DNA of 64,000 nt from Streptomyces antioxidans (GCF_000968685.2 NZ_LAKD02000070.1:1-64000); one strand, 5' to 3'. Positions 45,407 through 53,703 are shown, numbered from the stretch's first letter. Numbers and translations are program-made. Notes: generated by a model not told the origin, from the sequence alone.

Positions 45407-46264
45407 TCACGGCACGTCCGCCGCTCCGGTCAGCCGCGTGGGCGGGGAGAGCACGATGTCCTCGGTCGCCACCCGTTCCACCGACGTGTCCGCCGTTCCA
45501 CCGACGTGTCCGCGTAACCCAGTTCGGCCAGCCGGTCGAGCAACTGGTCGACAAGGATCTCCGGCGCGCTCCCCCCGGCGCTCACGCCGACCGTGGACAC
45601 GCCGGCCAGCCAGGTGGCGGATGCCGTCCTGGCGGTTCTGGCTGGCGTACCAGATGTCGTCGGTGGCGGGTCCGCGCAGGTCGGTGAACCTGCGCTGGAG
45701 CACGGCGACGATGTCCCTGGTCTCGTCCACCGAGAGCGTGGTCTGGGTGAGGTAGGCGACCGGGGCGTCGGGTGGAAGGTCCAGTGCCTCCGCGTCGGCG
45801 ACCGTCTCGACGATGACCGTCTGGTCGGGGGCGTGCCCGTAAGTGCCCTCGACCTCCTCGTGGTCCGCGTGCCCGACCAGCAGCAGCGTCCGCCCGTCGC
45901 GGGCGAACCTGCGGGCCTCCTGGTGCACCTTGGCCACCAGGGGGCAGGCCGCGTCGAGCACGTCCAGCCCGCGTGCGTCCGCGTTCCGCCGCACCTGCGG
46001 GGAGACGCCGTGCGCGGAGAAGACGCACACCGCGCCCTCCGGCACCTCCTGCTCGGAGTCGACGAACCGGACTCCCCGGCGCTGGAACTCGCCCACCACG
46101 TGGTGGTTGTGCACGATCTCCTTGCGGACGTAGATCGGCGCGCCGTGCTGTTCCAGCGCGAGGTCGATGATGGCTATCGCCCGGCGCACACCGGCACACA
46201 AACTCTGCGGCTCGGCCAGCAGGACCTGCTTACCGCCACCCATTCCCACCCCGTTCCGTGTCAT
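45407..46264 (-). pseudogene. ispH: Degenerate IspH (HMBPP reductase) gene
   Basis: Residues 1-216 of the 285-codon frame are good IspH, the last MEP-pathway enzyme: LCAGVRRAI with the first Fe-S Cys, KEIVHNHHVV, SAHGVSP, DAACPLVAKVH with the second Cys, and TQTTLSVDE. Then it fails three ways. The third cluster Cys in TDDICYA is Trp (codon 45650-45652). About 45 codons holding the SSNS substrate motif are deleted, with a frameshift near 45613. A 20-bp tandem duplication restores the frame, so the end (SVERVATEDIVLSPP) is again normal IspH. The frame is open but the product cannot be an active reductase. The start may instead be ATG 46243. It was presumably the cluster's precursor-supply gene. 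Confidence 0.85.
45474..45513. repeat. Exact 20-bp tandem duplication inside ispH
   Basis: The unit cgttccaccgacgtgtccgc occurs at 45474-45493 and again at 45494-45513. Since 20 is not a multiple of 3 it shifts the frame. Functional ispH needs one copy, because GYADTSVERVATED reads through correctly without the second. Confidence 0.95.
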
Positions 46265-46311
46265 GTGTGCCGGTCTTAATAGCCGGACCCGAAGTTCGGC
46301 GTTGGTGCAGC

Positions 46312-46415
46312 CCAGCAGCTACCATTCCGCAGAGTAGTCTAATCCAGTCCTTACGCCGCCTTCTTTGGGGTTTTTCCTAAAGTCGAAGATGCTCACTCTG
46401 TGTCGTTGACACGAC
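46312..46415. repeat. Duplicated 104-bp promoter module, copy A
   Basis: Copy A lies between the divergent ispH remnant and the bezA-like gene. It aligns without gaps to copy B (50268-50371) with 8 mismatches. Conserved parts include tagtctaatccagtcctta, ccgccttctttggggttttt, an imperfect inverted repeat CTTTGG-N8-CTAAAG, and the hairpin-like GTCGT-tgac-ACGAC at the right end that embeds a TTGACA box. Both copies sit in divergent promoter regions of the same cluster, so a shared regulator site is likely. Confidence 0.9.
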
Positions 46416-46434
46416 CAGGGTCGTCCCCCAGGAT
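46406..46434 (+). promoter_or_regulatory. Candidate promoter of the bezA-like gene
   Basis: TTGACA (46406-46411), 17-bp spacer, CAGGAT (46429-46434). The same two hexamers with the same 17-bp spacing occur at copy B although the spacer sequence differs, which supports function. The -10 is one base off TAGGAT. Confidence 0.6.
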
Positions 46435-46692
46435 GGAATCCAATAGCTGCCACTCAATTTCGGGGCGACTCGATGCTCCGGACAATGAGGGCGGTTCTGC
46501 ATTTCGAACGAGGCGCTGCTCGTGCCGCAGACTCGCATGTGGGAGGTGCTGGCACGGTTGATGGACATGGAATCCGGTCCGGCGATCCTTGTTAAACCAC
46601 GCATCCTCGCCAACGCCATGACGAGCACAGTGTAACGACCACAGCAGGCTATTCGCCAACGTCGTCGGCATCCGAGCTCTGGAGGAGTGACC
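46416..46692. other. Leader region of the bezA-like gene
   Basis: About 275 bp between copy A of the promoter module and the GTG start. It is less GC-rich than the genes. Apart from the promoter -10 box and the ribosome site GGAGGAG (46681-46687) I see no gene; the long leader could hold regulatory RNA, but no known class is recognised. Confidence 0.35.
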
Positions 46693-47607
46693 GTGTCAAA
46701 TCTGGATGAGCTTTCAAGTTCACCTCAAACAGCGCTGGAGCCTCAGGATGAGGTAAAAATCGTTGGCCAGTACTACGACGACAAAACAGCCAGGCTCGTT
46801 CGCAAATACGGGCCTGGCCCCAGGATTCACTATCACGTAGGCCACTACCCGTCCTCTGTGGCGCCACCGCATGCTGACGATGCGACGCCGGATGCCATTC
46901 GCGGCAGCATCCGGAGTCATCAGGAGGGGCTGCTGCGGTACGCGGCCAAGATCTGGGGCGCCGAACACCGGCTGTCGGGGAAGATCCTGGACGTCGGCTG
47001 CGGCCTTGGCGGGGGCTCGCTCTTCTGGGCGCAGGAATACGGCGCCGACGTCACGGCGGTCACCAACGCGCAGGAGCACGCCCCGATAGTCGAGGGGTTC
47101 GCGCGGGAATGCGGTGTGGACGGCAAGGTCCGAGCGCTGGTCAGCGATGCGATGCAGCTCCCCTTGGACGGCGGCCCCTACGACGCGGCCGTAGCAATCG
47201 AGAGCAGCGGGTATTTCAACCGCCCTCAGTGGTTCGAGCGGCTGGCCCACGTGCTTCGTCCGGGCGGGAGCGTGTGCGTCGAGGAAGTATTCATCACACG
47301 CCCTCACGGGGCCGATGTGTGGGCCGAATACTTCTACACCAAACCGGCCACGGTGCGCGACTACGCGGAAGCCGCGCAGGCCGCGGGTTTTGAACTGGTC
47401 GATGACGTCGACGCTACGTCAGAGACCCTGCCGTTCTGGGAGGAGAGTGCCGCCTGGACGAAGGCGGTACTGGACACTGACAGCAGCCTTTCGCCAGTTG
47501 ACCGCAGGAACCTGAGGATATCTCTGCTGGCGAACCAGGCGCTTGGCGCTGAATGGGGAGCCGGCGGCCTGAAGCTGGGTTTCCTGCGCTTCGAGCTGAA
47601 GAAGTGA
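46693..47607 (+). CDS. bezA: BezA-like geranyl diphosphate C6-methyltransferase
   Basis: Protein of 304 aa of the SAM-dependent prenyl-diphosphate methyltransferase group. The substrate-binding signature YYDDKTARLVRKYGPGPRIHYHVGHY is at residues 27-52 and the SAM motif LDVGCGLGGGS at 99-109. With the GTG at 46693 as codon 1, Glu is at 170 and Trp at 210; as I recall, these are the numbers of the catalytic base and the chain-length residue of BezA, the GPP C6-methyltransferase of benzastatin biosynthesis. It would make 6-methyl-GPP, giving the tetrasubstituted double bond of the side chain. GGAGGAG lies just upstream. A hairpin follows the gene. A C2-methyltransferase (2-methylisoborneol type) is the alternative, but no terpene cyclase is present. 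Confidence 0.85.
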   Translation: MSNLDELSSSPQTALEPQDEVKIVGQYYDDKTARLVRKYGPGPRIHYHVGHYPSSVAPPHADDATPDAIRGSIRSHQEGLLRYAAKIWGAEHRLSGKILDVGCGLGGGSLFWAQEYGADVTAVTNAQEHAPIVEGFARECGVDGKVRALVSDAMQLPLDGGPYDAAVAIESSGYFNRPQWFERLAHVLRPGGSVCVEEVFITRPHGADVWAEYFYTKPATVRDYAEAAQAAGFELVDDVDATSETLPFWEESAAWTKAVLDTDSSLSPVDRRNLRISLLANQALGAEWGAGGLKLGFLRFELKK

Positions 47608-47646
47608 GCAGGGAACTCACGACGAGCGGAGAATAGCAGCACGCAA

Positions 47647-47676
47647 GCGCTGGGCTGGGGCTGCCCAGCCCAGCGC
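47647..47676 (+). terminator. Terminator between the two methyltransferase genes
   Basis: Perfect 13-bp stem GCGCTGGGCTGGG / CCCAGCCCAGCGC with a 4-nt loop, 39 bp after the bezA-like stop. The second methyltransferase may therefore need its own promoter. Confidence 0.8.
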
Positions 47677-47895
47677 AGCGGGTTTCCACCCGCCTTTCGA
47701 TATGACTGCCGGATTCCAGGGCGGTTGACCTAGATCCTCGCCGCAGAGGATCCGTCATCGGCCGACATGGACCAACTCGCGGTCGACCCGCAGGACCTGC
47801 GGTGGCGTACCAACACGAACATTCGCGGGCTCACCGCCGGCCGGGCTGAACCGCCGCTGGCTTCCCGCCACTTTCACCATGACACGGAGTTCTTC

Positions 47896-48729
47896 ATGAC
47901 GATCGAGCAGTCTCCCACTCACAGCGACGACGTCCGTAACGTGTACGACGGGTTCGGTCGCGTCTACGGCTCCGTGTGGGGCCCCAATATCCACTACGGC
48001 TACTGGGAGAACGACGCCGACGACAGCTCCGTCGAGGTGGCCACCGACCGCCTGACCGACCTGATGATCTCGGGTCTCGGCGCACAGGCCGGCCAGCGGG
48101 TCCTGGACATCGGCTGCGGCATCGGCCATCCCGCGCGGCGGCTCGTCCGCGCCTCTGAGGCGAATGTGGTGGGCATCACCATCAGCCACATCCAGGCGGC
48201 GGAGGCCACGGAACACACCGCCGAGGCCGGGCTCGCCGACCGGGCCACCTTCCAGTTCGCGGACGCGATGGACATGCCCTTCCCCGACGCCTCGTTCGAC
48301 GCGGCCTGGGCGTTCGAGTCGATGTGGCACATGCCCGATCGCGGCCAGGTGCTCTCCGAGACCGCCCGCGTCCTGCGCCCCGGCGGCCGCCTCGCCATCG
48401 CCGACGTCATCCAGCGCGACCCGATCAGCCCTGAGGGACAGGTGGTCCTGGACCACATCTGCGAGAACTACGGGGTGAGCTCCTTGGGCACCGTGGACGA
48501 GTACCGGACGGCGCTGGCCGCCAACGGTTTCGTCGACGTGGAGATCCGTGACATCACCGACAACGTCATCCGTACCCTCGGGCTCATGGCCGACGCCTTT
48601 GAGACGGTCCGCGACAAGCTGGCCGATGTGGTCGGCAAGGAACAGGCCGACTCGCTCATCGACTTCGTGCGCAGGTTCGGGTCCATCCCGGAGAGCGGCT
48701 ACCTCTACCTGACCGCGGTCCGCGCATGA
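47896..48729 (+). CDS. SAM-dependent methyltransferase, probable O-methyltransferase of the pathway
   Basis: Protein of 277 aa resembling sugar and small-molecule O-methyltransferases such as the RebM/rifamycin type. Motif I is VLDIGCGIGHPARRL (residues about 69-83) and the post-I acidic region and ARVLRPGGRLAIAD are standard. The N terminus VRNVYDGFGRVYGSVWGPNIHYGYW matches this group. In a virantmycin/benzastatin pathway it would methylate the hydroxymethyl group made by a P450. ATG 47896 has GGAG 6 nt upstream; the longer open frame has no homology. By gene order it would correspond to the second bez gene. The substrate is inferred. Confidence 0.8.
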   Translation: MTIEQSPTHSDDVRNVYDGFGRVYGSVWGPNIHYGYWENDADDSSVEVATDRLTDLMISGLGAQAGQRVLDIGCGIGHPARRLVRASEANVVGITISHIQAAEATEHTAEAGLADRATFQFADAMDMPFPDASFDAAWAFESMWHMPDRGQVLSETARVLRPGGRLAIADVIQRDPISPEGQVVLDHICENYGVSSLGTVDEYRTALAANGFVDVEIRDITDNVIRTLGLMADAFETVRDKLADVVGKEQADSLIDFVRRFGSIPESGYLYLTAVRA

Positions 48730-48810
48730 CCGCGGTCTTTCAGCAACGGTAGGTACCTGCGGTCTTCAGCTCGGCGTCCAACGGTAAGTACCGCCGCCGC
48801 ACACGCCCTT

Positions 48811-48837
48811 GGCCCGCGCCACGTCCTGGCGCGGGCC
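48811..48837. terminator. Terminator between the convergent methyltransferase and P450 genes
   Basis: GGCCCGCGCCA / TGGCGCGGGCC, a perfect 11-bp stem with loop cgtcc. Confidence 0.75.
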
Positions 48838-48860
48838 GGAAGCCGATGTGGATGCCGTCC

Positions 48861-50111
48861 TCACTGCTGCCGTACCCGCAGCTCGGTCAACGCCCGAAGC
48901 GGAAACACCGGCCGGTGATGTGGCGGCAGTCCGGGCGCCAGAGTCAGCCCCGGCATCCTGGCGGCGATGGCCTGCACCGCGATCTCCAGTTCGGCGCGGG
49001 CGAATCCGGCTCCGAGGCAGAAGTGGATGCCGTGCCCGAACGCGAGGTGCGTGGCGGAGCGGCTGTCCGGGCTGAACGCGGCCGGACACGCGTGGGCGCG
49101 ACTGTCCCGGCCCGCCGCTCCGTACAGCAGCAGCAGCCGGCTGCCCGCGGCCAGGTGGACATCACCCACCACTACGTCACGGGTCGCGGTCCGGTACATG
49201 CCCGCCAGCGGGCTGTCGAACCGCAACCCCTCCTCGACCAGGTCCCGTGTGTCGATCGTCCCGTCGACGACCTCGGCCCAGCCGCCGGGCGACCGAAGCT
49301 GCTGGTAGAGGAGGGTGCCAAGCGCCTCGGCACAGGTCATGTGGCCCGCGAAGATCAGTGTGGGGACCTGGACGGAGACCTCGTCGGCGGTGAGCGTGCG
49401 GCCCGCCTTGCCCTCGTGCAGCAGCTCGCTGATCAGGTCGTCCTGCGGTGCGGCCAGCCGCTCCTGTACGAGTGAACGGGCGAACGCTCCGAAGTCCATC
49501 AGCCCGCGGGCGTATTCACGCAGCCGGTCGGGATCGGCGTTGCGCTGCGACATCATGAGTTCGATGCGCTGCTCGGACCACGTACGGCAGCGCTCGAAGT
49601 ACTCCTCGGGGACCCCGAGGCGCCGGCAGATCGCCTCGAGGGCGTATGGAACGGCGAACGCCGAGATGAAATCGAACTCCGTCTGCGCCGCGACACGCTC
49701 GGCGAGGTCGGTGGCGATCGCGCGGATCGTGGGCTCGAACGCCCTGACCCTGGCCGGTGTGAACCCGGCGTTGAGCACTTCCCTGACCCTGGCGTGCTCG
49801 GGAGGGTCGAGCGAGCCGACGGCCACCGCATCGGCGCCGCGCCAGGTGCGGAACATCCGGCTCACGTCCTCGGGCAGCGCGACCGCGGGACGCGGGTTGT
49901 GGTCACGCGCCGAGAAGCTCCGGTCGTCCCGCAGCACGGCGACCATGTCCTCGCGCCGGGTGACGCACCACGCGCCGAGCAAAGGAGCGTAGAACACCGG
50001 CTCCTCGTCTCCGACATCAGCCAGGAATGAATACGGGTCGTCGCGATGTGCGCCGTACGGGTCGAACGGCCTGTCCTTATGCAATTGACCAGAATCGGCC
50101 GACGTAGCCAT
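48861..50111 (-). CDS. Cytochrome P450 with altered I-helix
   Basis: Protein of 416 aa. The heme ligand Cys365 is in FGHGIHFCLGAG and the ExxR pair is E294/R297. The I-helix motif reads AGHMTC (255-260): the acidic residue before the conserved Thr, part of the acid-alcohol pair that protonates the iron-peroxo, is Met. Normal monooxygenation may be weakened, which would suit a shunt reaction on a pre-activated N-O substrate, or another proton path. By gene order it matches the third bez gene, expected to oxidise the geranyl methyl group; by motif it could be the ring-closing enzyme instead. It is transcribed alone on this strand from the copy-B module. Confidence 0.82.
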   Translation of the reverse strand: MATSADSGQLHKDRPFDPYGAHRDDPYSFLADVGDEEPVFYAPLLGAWCVTRREDMVAVLRDDRSFSARDHNPRPAVALPEDVSRMFRTWRGADAVAVGSLDPPEHARVREVLNAGFTPARVRAFEPTIRAIATDLAERVAAQTEFDFISAFAVPYALEAICRRLGVPEEYFERCRTWSEQRIELMMSQRNADPDRLREYARGLMDFGAFARSLVQERLAAPQDDLISELLHEGKAGRTLTADEVSVQVPTLIFAGHMTCAEALGTLLYQQLRSPGGWAEVVDGTIDTRDLVEEGLRFDSPLAGMYRTATRDVVVGDVHLAAGSRLLLLYGAAGRDSRAHACPAAFSPDSRSATHLAFGHGIHFCLGAGFARAELEIAVQAIAARMPGLTLAPGLPPHHRPVFPLRALTELRVRQQ

Positions 50112-50267
50112 CTCGCCTCTCCAGCTTTCAGTAAATCATTCCTGGCAGTGATCGGTAACGTTGCGTGATATCGCTCGGCTGTCCGCGCCAAGGCAGGCCT
50201 GCCCGGCCTGAGAGTTGTTCGGCAATCTCGGCACAGTCGACCCGGTCAAAGTACGGCCCTGGTCCGG

Positions 50268-50371
50268 CCAGCAGCTACCAATCTGCAGGGTAGTCTAATC
50301 CAGTCCTTAGGCCGCCTTCTTTGGGGTTTTTACTAAAGTCGAGGATGCTCACGCTGCGTCGTTGACACGAC
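50268..50371. repeat. Duplicated 104-bp promoter module, copy B
   Basis: Second copy of the module at 46312-46415 (96 of 104 bases identical, same orientation, no gaps). It lies between the divergent P450 gene (start 50111) and the prenyl synthase gene (start 50545). The flanks are not alike, so the module itself is what has been kept. Confidence 0.9.
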
Positions 50372-50390
50372 GGGAGGGGTCGTTCAGGAT
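50362..50390 (+). promoter_or_regulatory. Candidate promoter of the main bez-like operon
   Basis: TTGACA (50362-50367), 17-bp spacer, CAGGAT (50385-50390), the same arrangement as at 46406-46434. It would drive the long operon starting with the prenyl synthase gene, with a 5' leader of about 145 nt. Confidence 0.6.
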
Positions 50391-50544
50391 GGCGGACGGA
50401 ACGCACGGCGAGGTGGGGCAAGGGCCGAGAAGATATTTACGCAACATATCCAGCACAGTGATTTTCAGTGGTGCAATTCGCGAACCCCATGCGCGTAGAT
50501 TCTGACCAGGAATGGGGAAGGCGCGCGACCGGAGGAGAATCCCG

Positions 50545-51576
50545 ATGAGCGCACTCGACACCTCGTCGACCGGGCTCCAAGCCTTCCGGTCGCCGAGGAT
50601 GGTGCAATCCACGGTGTCGCCCGTCATGCGGCAGCAGACTTCCGCATTGGAGCCGACCCTGGCCCGGATCTGCTCTTACCACCTCGGTTTCACCGATGAA
50701 CGCGGTGACCCCAGCAGTGCGGAGGGCAAACTGACCCGCTCCGCCCTCATGATGATGGCGGCCGATGGAGTCGGCCTGCGGCCGGAGGACATGCGGTGCC
50801 AGGCGGCAGCAATGGAGTTGCTGCACAACTCGACCCTGATCCACGACGACATCATCGACGGGGACGAGCTGCGCCGCGGCCGCCCAGCCGCGTGGAAGGT
50901 GTTCGGCGCCAGTCTGGCCATCCTGGCCGGGGACGCGATGCAGGCTCTCGGGCTGCAGATGGTCGTCGACGACCCCGGCCCCGGCCGTGCGGAAATCTCC
51001 AGCGCGTTCGCCAAGGCCCTCGGTCTGGTGCTCTCGGGCCAGGCTCGCGAGCTCACCGTCCGGCTGGGTCCGGACACCGGCATCGCGGAGTACGACCGCA
51101 TCGTGGAGGAGAAGACGTCCGCGCTGCTGGAGTGCGCACTGGTGACGCCCGCCCTGCGGGCGGGCACACCGGAACACGTCCTGGCCGCCCTGCGCAGTGC
51201 GGGCAGGCATCTGGGCCTCGCTTTCCAGATCTTCAACGACGTCGAGGACATCTGGGGCGACCCCACCGTCACCGGCAAGCCCGTCCGGAGCGACATCCTG
51301 CGGCGCAACCCGAGCTTTCCGGTGCTGGCGGCCCTGTCCGCCGACACCCCGGCCAGTGAACGGCTGCGCCGGCTGTGGCACGCCGACGGCACCACGGCGG
51401 CGCACCTTCAGCAGATGGCCGACCTCGTCGAGGAATCCGGCGGCCGGCACACGGCCGAGCGGCTGTCCCGCAACCATCTGGACTCGGCCCTGGAGCACCT
51501 TGGACAAGCCGAGCTGTCACGGGCCGCGTCCACCGAACTGACCGCCTTGTTCGACCGCATCGTCCATCGATCGTGA
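50545..51576 (+). CDS. Polyprenyl (geranyl) diphosphate synthase
   Basis: Protein of 343 aa of the trans-prenyltransferase family. The first Asp-rich motif is DDIIDGD (residues 101-107); the second is NDVEDIWGDP (231-240), the NDxxD form common in actinobacterial enzymes. In this pathway it should condense DMAPP and IPP to GPP; bulky residues before the first motif (LLHNSTLIH) do not by themselves settle chain length, so FPP or GGPP activity is possible. ATG 50545 has GGAGGAG at good spacing. It is the first gene of the long plus-strand operon. It corresponds to the fourth bez gene by order. Confidence 0.88.
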   Translation: MSALDTSSTGLQAFRSPRMVQSTVSPVMRQQTSALEPTLARICSYHLGFTDERGDPSSAEGKLTRSALMMMAADGVGLRPEDMRCQAAAMELLHNSTLIHDDIIDGDELRRGRPAAWKVFGASLAILAGDAMQALGLQMVVDDPGPGRAEISSAFAKALGLVLSGQARELTVRLGPDTGIAEYDRIVEEKTSALLECALVTPALRAGTPEHVLAALRSAGRHLGLAFQIFNDVEDIWGDPTVTGKPVRSDILRRNPSFPVLAALSADTPASERLRRLWHADGTTAAHLQQMADLVEESGGRHTAERLSRNHLDSALEHLGQAELSRAASTELTALFDRIVHRS

Positions 51577-51623
51577 TCGTCCTCGACAAGTGGTCTGAAC
51601 CTCGATTCCGGCGGAGGCCGTCA

Positions 51624-52796
51624 GTGAGTACCCCAGCTCAATTGCCTTTTGAGCAGACGAATGTGCTGCGACTCGCGCCAGGGCTGCGCACGCTCCAGTC
51701 CCAGGGCGCGGTCCATCGGGTTCGTACGGCCGAGGGCGACGAGGCGTGGCTGGTCACCGGTCATGCCCAGGTGGCGCAGTTGCTCGACGATGACCGGCTC
51801 GGCCGCTCCCATCCCGATCCGGAGGCCGCGTCGCAGGACAGCGGGTCGGCGCTGCTCGCCAGCCTGCTGGGCGACTTCGCCACCGACCACCCCCGGCTGC
51901 GTGCGCTGCTGGAGCCGCACTTCTCACCCGAGCGGATGCTGGCGCTGCGGCCCCAGGTCGAAAGGCTGACCGGGCGGCTCCTGGACGAACTGGCAGCGCA
52001 GAAGCCACCGGTGGACCTGCGCCAGGCGCTGGCGCTGCCGCTGCCGATCCAGGTGATGTGCGAGTGGTTGGGCGTGCCCCAGGAGGACAAGGACCGGTTC
52101 GGCGGCTGGACCCAGGACGCCGCCAACGTCGGGGACCCGGTCAAGTCCAAGCAGGGACTGGGCGAGTTGTTCGGCTACTGCCGCCAACTCGTCGCGGACA
52201 AGCGGAAAGACCCGGCCGATGACGCGATCTCCAGGATCTGCGCGACCGAGGGGATCACTGACAACGAGGTCCTTGGGCTGACGGCGTTGTTGCTGTTCGG
52301 CGGCTATGAGACCACGGTGGCCCGGATCGGCACCTGTGTGTCGCTGCTGTTGGCCAACCCCGAGCAGTGGCAGGCGTTGCTTGACGACCCGGGCCTCATC
52401 CCCGGCGCGGTCGAGGAAACCCTGCGGATGTCGATGCCGAACCCGCACAACGGCGGCATGCCCCGCTATGCGCTGACGGACTTCGAGATCGACGGAGTCA
52501 CCATCCGGACCGGCGACTTCGTGCTGCTGAACATCATCGCGGCCAACCACGACGAGACGATCTTCGCCGACCCCGGCCGGATCGATGTCGCTCGCGACAC
52601 CACGGACAGCCTCGTGTTCGGGCGCGGCGCGCACTCCTGCGTCGGCGCGATGCTGGCCCGGACGCAGCTGCAGGTGGTGCTCACCCAACTCGTCACGCGA
52701 TTCCCCACCATGCGTCTGGTTGTCGGCGTAGAGGAACTGGGGCTGCGCCACAACACGCTGATCGGCGGGTTGATCCAACTTCCGGTGACATGGTGA
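51624..52796 (+). CDS. bezE: Cytochrome P450, BezE-like by gene order
   Basis: Protein of 390 aa from GTG 51624 (GGAGG 6 nt upstream). Heme ligand Cys339 in FGRGAHSCVGA, ExxR E265/R268 and a canonical I-helix GGYETT (226-231). Its place directly before the UbiA and acetyltransferase genes makes it the fifth gene counted from bezA, i.e. the position of BezE. BezE is the P450 that turns N-acetoxy geranylated aminobenzoate into indoline/tetrahydroquinoline, probably through an iron nitrenoid. Motif data alone do not settle whether this enzyme or the 48.9-kb P450 does the cyclisation. Redox partners are not encoded nearby. Confidence 0.8.
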   Translation: MSTPAQLPFEQTNVLRLAPGLRTLQSQGAVHRVRTAEGDEAWLVTGHAQVAQLLDDDRLGRSHPDPEAASQDSGSALLASLLGDFATDHPRLRALLEPHFSPERMLALRPQVERLTGRLLDELAAQKPPVDLRQALALPLPIQVMCEWLGVPQEDKDRFGGWTQDAANVGDPVKSKQGLGELFGYCRQLVADKRKDPADDAISRICATEGITDNEVLGLTALLLFGGYETTVARIGTCVSLLLANPEQWQALLDDPGLIPGAVEETLRMSMPNPHNGGMPRYALTDFEIDGVTIRTGDFVLLNIIAANHDETIFADPGRIDVARDTTDSLVFGRGAHSCVGAMLARTQLQVVLTQLVTRFPTMRLVVGVEELGLRHNTLIGGLIQLPVTW

Positions 52797-52806
52797 TTGG
52801 ATCCTG

Positions 52807-53703
52807 ATGCTGCACAAGATATCTACGGGCGTGGTCACGAAGAGCCCGGATTCAGCCCGCGCGTATCTCCTGTTGATGCGGCTGGACCGGCCCACGGGCT
52901 ATGTGCTCTATCTGCTGCCAGGGCTGTGGGCCGTCGTCCTCGCCTCCGGGCGACGGCCGGACCTGCTGACGGTGGTGGTTGTCGCTCTCGCCGCGGTGCT
53001 GGTGCGCGGCGCGGCCTGCGCGGTCAACGACGTGGTCGACAGGGAGGTCGACGCCCGGGTCGCCCGTACCGTGTCGCGTCCCGTCGCGTCGGGGACGATC
53101 AGCGTCGGGAACGCGCTCCTCTTCGCCGCCGCACAGGGCGTGGTCGCACTGCTGATCCTGGCGGTGGCGAACGTGGAGGCGGCCCTGGTCGCCGGGGCCT
53201 CGTACCCGTTGATCGTCGCGTACCCCTATATGAAACGCATCTTCTTCTGGCCCACGGCGTTCCTGGCGCTGGTGATGAGCTGCTACGTGCTGATCGGCTG
53301 GACGGCGGTGACCGGGAGCGCCGACTACCCGCCTGAGGTGTACGGCCTGTACGCCGGCGGGGCCTTCTGGACCCTGATTCACGACGCGATCTACTCCCAT
53401 CAGGACAAGGAGTACGACCGGAACATCGGAGTCAAGTCTTCCGCCCTGCTGTTCGGCGACGCCACCAAGGCGTGGCTGGCGATCTTCGGCGTGCTCAGCA
53501 TCGGTGGCGTCCTGTGGGCCGGTTCCCAGGCGTCGATCGGGTGGGCGTTCTACCTGATCGTCCTGGGCGCGGGAGCCTTTCTGTCCTATCTGGTCGTACG
53601 TGTGGACCTGGACGAACCGAAATCGTGCTGGGACGCCTTCGTCTCCAACACGTACTTCGGCTGGATCGTTCTCGCGGCCGTGGTCGCCGGGCAGTTCACA
53701 TGA
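52807..53703 (+). CDS. bezF: UbiA-type aromatic prenyltransferase (BezF-like)
   Basis: Integral membrane protein of 298 aa with about eight hydrophobic helices. The two Mg-diphosphate motifs are intact: NDVVDREVDARVARTVSRP (from residue 74) and DAIYSHQDKEYDRNIGVKS (193-211). It is built like 4-hydroxybenzoate prenyltransferase, but here it should attach the (methyl)geranyl group ortho to the amino group of 4-aminobenzoate. It starts 10 bp after the P450 gene and overlaps the acetyltransferase gene by 4 bp. Confidence 0.88.
   Translation: MLHKISTGVVTKSPDSARAYLLLMRLDRPTGYVLYLLPGLWAVVLASGRRPDLLTVVVVALAAVLVRGAACAVNDVVDREVDARVARTVSRPVASGTISVGNALLFAAAQGVVALLILAVANVEAALVAGASYPLIVAYPYMKRIFFWPTAFLALVMSCYVLIGWTAVTGSADYPPEVYGLYAGGAFWTLIHDAIYSHQDKEYDRNIGVKSSALLFGDATKAWLAIFGVLSIGGVLWAGSQASIGWAFYLIVLGAGAFLSYLVVRVDLDEPKSCWDAFVSNTYFGWIVLAAVVAGQFT

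Noticed and set aside
45407..46264. Functional second IspH
   Set aside because: Loss of one Fe-S cysteine and of the SSNS substrate segment, plus a stretch in the wrong frame, exclude activity even though the frame is open.
46693..47607. 2-Methylisoborneol-type GPP C2-methyltransferase
   Set aside because: No terpene cyclase is nearby, the context is aminobenzoate prenylation, and key residues fit BezA; kept only as an alternative.
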